In this document: piece after piece, positions 17,672 through 22,348 of the stretch | Numbering within the stretch: the first letter of the stretch is position 1 | Layout: each line of letters starts with the position of its first letter | Source: Guillardia theta CCMP2712 | Taxonomy: Eukaryota; Cryptophyceae; Pyrenomonadales; Geminigeraceae | Reading direction: 5' to 3' | DNA: 22,348 nucleotides | NCBI RefSeq assembly: GCF_000315625.1 | Contig: NW_005434546.1 | Location: 20,650 to 42,997, forward strand | Program-made: the position numbers and the translations under genes | The notes under the pieces: model-generated | What the model was told of the DNA's origin: nothing | The model's database searches: none | The model's input: the letters and a program-made list of their open reading frames with translations, nothing else

Positions 17672-19617
17672 TCAAAAGTCAGGGATCGCGTCGACAAGCT
17701 CCGGCATGTCGATGAATGGATTTCGATTCTTCTGCCATCTGCTCCATCTCAGATCGTCAAAAGTTCAAAGGGAAGACTTACGTGTAAATCTTTTCATTCC
17801 TCTGTTTCTCGCGTTCACTCACAGGATCTTTCTTGTGCCATGACCTGTTCTGCCTCATTTTTGATTCCTTGCATGTTTTCTTCAAATACCTCAGCATGTC
17901 TTGGTATGTCTTCGATATCTTGTTTTTGTTCACCAGGCTCCTTTGGCAACATTGAAACTCCCCTTCGTACCTGCGCATTGTGTTGTCAGCGGCTGCCCAA
18001 AACGACTGTTCGAAATCAGACACATCACCTCACGCTGACGTAAAAATATGCTCGTGCAAGGTCTCCCTGTTACATCCGAGTCATATTCTGTTTTTGGTTG
18101 TGTTTCAACTTTGTAACACCTTCACGTGATCTGGTGGCTCGAAACATTTGTCTTCAACCCTTCTCACTTCCTTTCCTGGTTGAGTCCCACAAATAACAAC
18201 CACACAAAGACGGGAGGAGGAGATACCGTACAGTCCTTTCGTTCCGCTGAGCACTTTCAGTTTGACACTGTCCATTTTCCTGAGGTTCACATTGTCCTGC
18301 CTTCAGTCTCAGGAGAACGTTCACAGGCGTCACGTGATCATACTGACCAAGATGTTTGACTGGTGGATGTAGACTTCACGACCATCCTTCAAAGTTGCAA
18401 AACCGAATCCTGCAACTCTTGTAAGGCGCCTTCTGCAGCATCTGAATCTGAAGAATCATACACCTTTTTCTTTGTTAAAAAACTTCACGGTACCCGGGAC
18501 TTTTCGATCATCTTTGTCTTGGTCCAACAAGCCTGACTGTCCCTTTTGTCAAAGGGGCAGGAAGATGAAAATGTAAGAGCGTGACCTTACATTTGCCGAA
18601 TTTCCCACCGCTCTTGGTTGTGTACGAAACGTCTGCACTTGTTTCAATTTCGTTTCATCTCCGTGAAACAGGTTTGCCTTCAACAACGGCCAGGGGATAG
18701 TTGCTTCTCTTCTTGTTGACGAACCTGTCCGACCGTTACATGGCAGGAAGCAACAGTATTGCTCTTACCCATCCACGAGATAAAGCGCGAACAGGTCTGT
18801 AGATGCGGCTGAAAATATGTCCTCAGCATGGTACTGGTATGAGCTGAAGCAACGTTTACCTCCTCCTTCCTCAAAGCCTCCCCACCACGACCTGAAGTGA
18901 AACTTGGGTCAGTAAGGCTGTCTTCGAGCATACAACTTGTTTCGGTCACTTTGGCCAGGCATGCTCTCGATTGTAGCAGAAGTTTTCTCGCTCGATCACC
19001 TGGACGAGTGATGTCAGCCCGGGTTGATGGATGAAAGGACTGAACCGACTTTGTCGCATCTGTCTGTGTAGATCCTCCAGCACTTTCCGGTGTAGACATC
19101 TGCTACTGAGTTGGGTTGACAACCATCCTGCCCCTTTCATCACGAAGAATCAAATTCGACGCCTTCTACAACAACCTGCCCTCCATCGATGTCTTCTAGC
19201 GCCTCCCAAACTCTTTGGTAGCTCAGTGGCACCTGTTGACCGCGTTCAAAGGGAGAATTGTACAAAACTCGCTCTACATGCTTCGAGATAACAGCGTGCA
19301 ATGCAGACTTCAGCTCTTGACCTTGGTGTCAGTCAGAGCAATAACAAGTACTCAGCCTGCATGTCCTCTTTGTTTCCCTACCTTTCCTCTTGGAGATGGA
19401 CTCTCCGTAGTACCCTACCGACTGATTGCCGCCATTAAGCTGAGATGCTGGTCAAACGTATCGAAGAAAGATGAATTCATTGAAGAAAGATGAAACTACT
19501 CACAGTAAACTTCTTCTCCACGTTCGTTTTGTAGAAGACCGCGGTCGCTATTGCACACAGCACGGCTGTATTCCAGAGTCATTACAAACTGAAAGCCTTG
19601 ACACGAAGCAGCAACAT
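17672..19617 (-). CDS. Endonuclease I family nuclease with an inserted cold-shock domain, signal-peptide bearing (17 exons)
   Basis: Minus-strand exons: 19617-19605, 19565-19504, 19421-19382, 19321-19278, 19232-19144, 19099-18950, 18891-18769, 18724-18670, 18612-18591, 18532-18464, 18409-18348, 18296-18227, 18175-18120, 18066-18034, 17970-17890, 17849-17782, 17738-17672. All phases join: 367 residues. MLLLPVLCAIATAVFYK is a likely signal peptide. Endonuclease I (EndA/Vvn-type) motifs follow in order: YYGES..KGQELKSALHAVI, SYQRVWEALEDID, CYNREHAWPKSWWGG (catalytic His129), STDLFALYLVDGFVNKKRSN (metal-ligand-type Asn177), CFEPPDHVKGDLARAYFYV, WHKKDPVSEREKQRNEKIY and NRNPFIDMPEL. Between RSNYPL and CFEPPD lies a whole cold-shock domain, residues about 213-267 (GTVKFFNKEKGFGFA, VYIHQSNIL, VKLKVLSGTKG). 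Known members are secreted or periplasmic non-specific DNases/RNases; cold-shock domains bind single-stranded nucleic acid. The usual HH after DL is FA here. Exons 9, 10 and 15-16 have alternative splice choices. Confidence 0.85.
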
Positions 19618-20126
19618 GATATGAGCAAAAAACTTCCATGATAAATGCCACTTGCGGATCATGACGTGAGGCGGGTCAAATTGAAAACACGACGAAAACA
19701 ATACGAACATCGAGGTCATGTCCAACACCACGACTTACGACAAAAAGATCTCCGACAAGGTCAAAGACGAGGTGAAAGACAACATCGTGGTCAAGGCTCA
19801 AGATCAAAATCATCCTTGAAACCAAAACAAGGACTACAGCATGAACAATGGCAAGACCAACAACAACAACAACAACGACCATGTCAATAACATTTCTGAT
19901 GATGCAATCTCTGTCAAGCCTTGCGGCTGCATCAGTATCAGAAGCAATCATCCATACAAAATCAGGTTGGCCAAGTTCAAGAACACACAAAATCAGATGT
20001 AAGGCCATCCAAGACCGAGCACACAGAGAAAAGAAGGAGCATGGCCAATAACCACATCGACATCAAGGATGCCCTGGACAAATCTATTGGACCAACTCCA
20101 AGATCAACAGCGGTCAGAAATGGCTC
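19618..20126. other. Upstream region of the nuclease gene, CAA/AAC-rich degenerate repeat
   Basis: The sequence is A/C-rich with CAACAA and AACATCxxGGTCAA words like those of the tandem array that follows. Two plus-strand frames look protein-like in part (TTTYDKKISDKVKDEVKD and NHPYKIRLAKFKNTQNQ), but in different registers and without consistent splicing. It is either a decayed coding gene or an older part of the minisatellite. The promoter of the nuclease gene should lie next to 19617. Confidence 0.35.
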
Positions 20127-20397
20127 GACATCATGGTCCACAACATCATGGTCAAGAACATCATGGTCAACAACATCATGGTCAAGAACATCATGGTCAC
20201 CAACATCATGGTCAACACCATCATGGTCAAGAACATCATGGTCACCAACATCATGGTCAACACCATCATGGTCAACGTCAACAGCATCATGGTCATGGCC
20301 ACCAACATCATGGCAGCAACATCATGGTCAACAACATCATGGTCAACAACATCATGGTCAACAACATCATGGTCAACAACATCATGGTCAACAACAA
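20127..20397 (+). repeat. 15-bp tandem minisatellite (CATCATGGTCAACAA type)
   Basis: About 18 units of 15 bp, with variants ending CAA, GAA or CCA. Because 15 is a multiple of three and no unit makes a stop, all three plus-strand frames stay open across the array. They read HHGQQ/HHGQE, NIMVN and TSWST repeats. The array is near-perfect on the right and degenerate on the left. Coding status is undecided. Confidence 0.9.
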
Positions 20398-20658
20398 GGT
20401 ACACGAGGAGGCCATCAACAAGGCAACAACAAAACGAGCAACACAATCAAGTTATCAAGATCAAGTCTTGATGGAGTGGACGAAATATCATGGTCGATGA
20501 ACAAACTTTCCTGCAATGGCGCAAAATTCCCATCGGAGACCTGCCTGCTTCCTGCTAGTGCTGAGGATAAGGATGAAGAACAAACATCTCCCTCCTCCTC
20601 TCTTGCCTCTCGTTCTTTGGTCTTCGCATCGTCGCTCCTCCTCGCTCCTCCTCCTCAC

Positions 20659-20711
20659 CCGCTCCCCGCCATGTCCGCCACCATGGATCTGACCTTGTCG
20701 TGCATGCCCAT
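20659..20711 (-). CDS. Putative first exon of a minus-strand gene
   Basis: On the minus strand ATG at 20711 opens MGMHDKVRSMVADMAGS and ends AGCGG/GTGAGG, a good donor; GC-rich third positions favour coding. Upstream, ATAAAAG/GCGAGGAG could be an acceptor, making it internal (EEIYMGMHDK). A candidate next exon after ccattgcag near 20511 would add a short tail and stop, for about 38 residues. I do not recognise it and cannot trace a full gene. Confidence 0.3.
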
Positions 20712-20731
20712 GTAGATCTCCTCGCCTTTTA

Positions 20732-21168
20732 TCGCCAGGAATTGGTTCGTGGTAAACTACCCCCCCTATCCACTACCCCCTATATGTCAGCTAAGTACCC
20801 CCACATTGGGAAGGCAGCCTGCCCGACAAAAAAGATCCCCTAGGTAGGAATACGCTCCACAGCATGGCCATGTCCTCCCGCTCCTCCCCGCTCCTCCCCG
20901 CTCCTCCCCGCTCCTCCCCGCTCCTCCCTACCATGCCTCGCCCTCCCCTCCTCCCTTGTCCTCCTATCAGTCAACATGGCACAGTCGCCTTGTGAGCTAC
21001 AAGATGTATTTTCTTGGTAAGAATACTACAATGATGGCATGTACACAACATGGGCAGGAGGAGGAGGGTGAGAGTGAGGAGGATGAAGAAGCAGGAGAAG
21101 AGCAAGGAGGGAGAAAAATTGTCGTCACTCAAGCTTCATGGTCTTGCAGCATCTCCGCATCCTTCGCC
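20732..21168. other. Intergenic region 3' of the channel gene
   Basis: No gene seen. It begins with CCCCC-rich words (ccccccctatccactaccccc), then the 10-bp tandem repeat, and ends in GAGGAG-rich sequence just past the stop of the calcium-channel gene, presumably its 3' UTR. Confidence 0.4.
20877..20928. repeat. 10-bp tandem repeat (CTCCTCCCCG)
   Basis: About five perfect consecutive copies of a 10-bp unit. Since ten is not a multiple of three, the repeat shifts frame with each unit and is unlikely to code. Confidence 0.9.
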
Positions 21169-22348
21169 TCATTCTCGCCTCGCAAATGTTTCTAGCCGAC
21201 CATGAATGCTGAGCAATGCCCTGAGAGAACGTCACCATCCTCCTGCATGGCGGCAGCAAGTCGCTTGTCACCTCATCGTCTCCTCATTGCGGTCTCTCAG
21301 GGTCGAAATCTCCTTCCTCACCTCCGACATGAAGTTCTCGAACGCCTCGTTGGTCGCCTCCTGCGCCGAGCTCTCGCTGATCTGCTTCTCCATGGACTGC
21401 CTTCTCTGCTCGGCAGCAAAGACTCCTGATGATCGAGAACGGTGAGAAGGAGGGCCAGGAGGGAGGAGGCGAGGGGGAAGGAAGTCGGGTGACAAGAGGA
21501 GGAGGAAGAAGAGAAGGATGAGAAGGAGGGAGAAACACAAAGATGAGGAGGAAGATGAAGGAAAAATCCAATTTTCTTACCGACGGGGAAGAATCCTGTA
21601 TTGTTGGCGACGATACTTCGGATGACACTGGCAAGACATCAGCAGGAAATCAGCAGGAGATCAAGAGGGTGGAGGTAGAGACCTTCTCTCCGTCCCGTTG
21701 TAGTCGGCAGGGTCCTTGTCCAGGAGGTGCTTGAGGTACAGCAGGTACCGTATTGCGTACTTCCCTCCCCTCCTCGTCTCCCACTCTCCAGCATACTTGC
21801 TGTGTACCCAGTCAGTGCTCGAGCTCCTGACCCTCCTCCACCCCTCCACTCCCGGTCTTGGAGACCCCTGTTTCATCCTATCCCTATCACTATAGCCGAC
21901 ATGCGCTTGTCATTGTCAGCGCTGTCCCTCTCTGCCACCAATCTTCGTCTTCGTTCTTATCCCCAAAAACATCTTCCACATTATGCCATCATCTTCGTCC
22001 TCGTCCTCGTCCTCGTCCTCCTCGTCCTCGTCCTCGTGCCCTCTCCCCATCCTCGCACCCCATCCTCCTCCTCCTCCATCACCTGAACCGGTGACGCTCC
22101 AGCCCTGTCACGAAGCACTTCGACTCCAACTCAAGGGTGGCGGCTGTGGCCTTGCTGCGAATCTCCGCAAACGCGTCGAAGATTTGACCCTGCATGACCG
22201 GCTGGAGAAGCATGTTCCAGAACACGAGCCCTACTAGCACGTAGATAGTCCTCCACTGGTACCAGAGGTCCTCCCAGACGACGAGAGGAGGATAGGTCCA
22301 CATGCTGAACTGACCGAGGACCTGGAGGAAGCGAGGTTCAGGTGATGG
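21169..22348 (-). CDS. IP3 receptor/ryanodine receptor-like calcium channel, C-terminal end (partial)
   Basis: Minus-strand exons 22321-22083, 21826-21683, 21627-21581, 21425-21272 and 21220-21169 join in phase; an acceptor (cttcctccag) at 22322-22331 shows that more exons lie beyond the right edge. The first exon holds the pore-lining last helix (WRTIYVLVGLVFWNMLLQPV), then the family signature QGQIFDAFAEIRS and the cytosolic Cys motif KCFVTGLERHRF, comparable to the conserved IP3R/RyR region with a Cys-x-x-Gly-Leu-Glu-Arg core. The next exons give YLLYLKHLLDKDPADYNGTE and IVANNTGFFP, matching the linker and FFP region that follow in IP3Rs. A Gln/Glu-rich coiled coil (RQSMEKQISESSAQEATNEA) and LLSIHGRLETFARRE finish the chain, as in the C-terminal helix of IP3Rs. 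The channel releases Ca2+ from internal stores. IP3R fits better than RyR, but I would not separate them without the ligand-binding part. Confidence 0.8.
21994..22040. repeat. CGTCCT microsatellite in an intron
   Basis: Repeated CGTCCT/CCTCGT units inside the 256-nt intron 21827-22082 of the channel gene. On the gene's strand it is purine-rich, so it does not act as a pyrimidine tract. Confidence 0.75.

Noticed and set aside
18663-18672. Selenocysteine reading of the in-frame TGA in the nuclease gene.
   Set aside because: Endonuclease I proteins do not use selenocysteine, I see no SECIS-like element, and a 57-nt intron explains the break.
18680-19099. Minus-strand ORF beginning MSTPESAGGSTQTDATKSV, at first taken as the gene start.
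   Set aside because: Its 5' part is in the wrong frame: the alternative frame carries the endonuclease motif CYNREHAWPK and links to upstream coding exons. Only its 3' part (STDLFALYLVDG) is real.
20127-20397. Tandem array as a CRISPR locus.
   Set aside because: Units are contiguous 15-mers without unique spacers, and the genome is eukaryotic.

Overview
The window is nuclear DNA of a eukaryote. Every well-supported protein is split by GT-AG introns, most of them only about 40-63 nt long, and the exon phases join without a break in model after model. The gene content (a RPGRIP1-type C2 domain and MORN repeats typical of flagellated cells, an IP3/ryanodine-receptor channel end, a tail-anchored-protein receptor, a CDGSH protein) together with GC-rich third codon positions and CCTCCT/GAGGAG simple sequence fits a flagellated unicellular protist or alga. 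A cryptophyte is my best guess, by inference only.

Layout: 121-304 (+) is the last exon of a protein disulfide isomerase. 788-7132 (-) is one large gene, about 1,665 residues: IPT/TIG domains, PDZ, eight MORN repeats, then a C-terminal RPGRIP1-like C2 domain spread over small exons between microsatellite-filled introns. It is head to head with 7498-9126 (+), a 14-exon CAMLG/GET2-like three-helix membrane protein. 9224-9661 (-) is a two-motif CDGSH iron-sulfur protein. 9662-12190 has no gene I can support; it holds a GC-rich, palindrome-laden island and an LTR- or promoter-like stretch.

12191-12980 (+) is a small single-pass membrane protein. 13087-13435 (-) is a small protein with the start of a CS (p23/NudC) domain. 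13819-15474 (-) is a Ser/Pro/Asp-rich protein with a 561-bp internal direct duplication. 15475-17203 is repeat-rich, with C- and G-rich tracts, nested inverted repeats and one isolated exon-like segment. 17204-17467 (+) is an 87-residue Trp-rich protein.

The most striking gene is 17672-19617 (-). It is a secreted-type endonuclease I protein, reconstructed from 17 exons, with a complete cold-shock domain inserted inside the nuclease domain. Beyond it lie a 15-bp minisatellite (20127-20397), a doubtful exon at 20659-20711, and at 21169-22348 (-) the C-terminal end of an IP3-receptor/ryanodine-receptor-like calcium channel that enters from beyond the right edge.

All exon models were made by eye from splice signals, phase continuity and family motifs. 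No alignment or transcript data were available.
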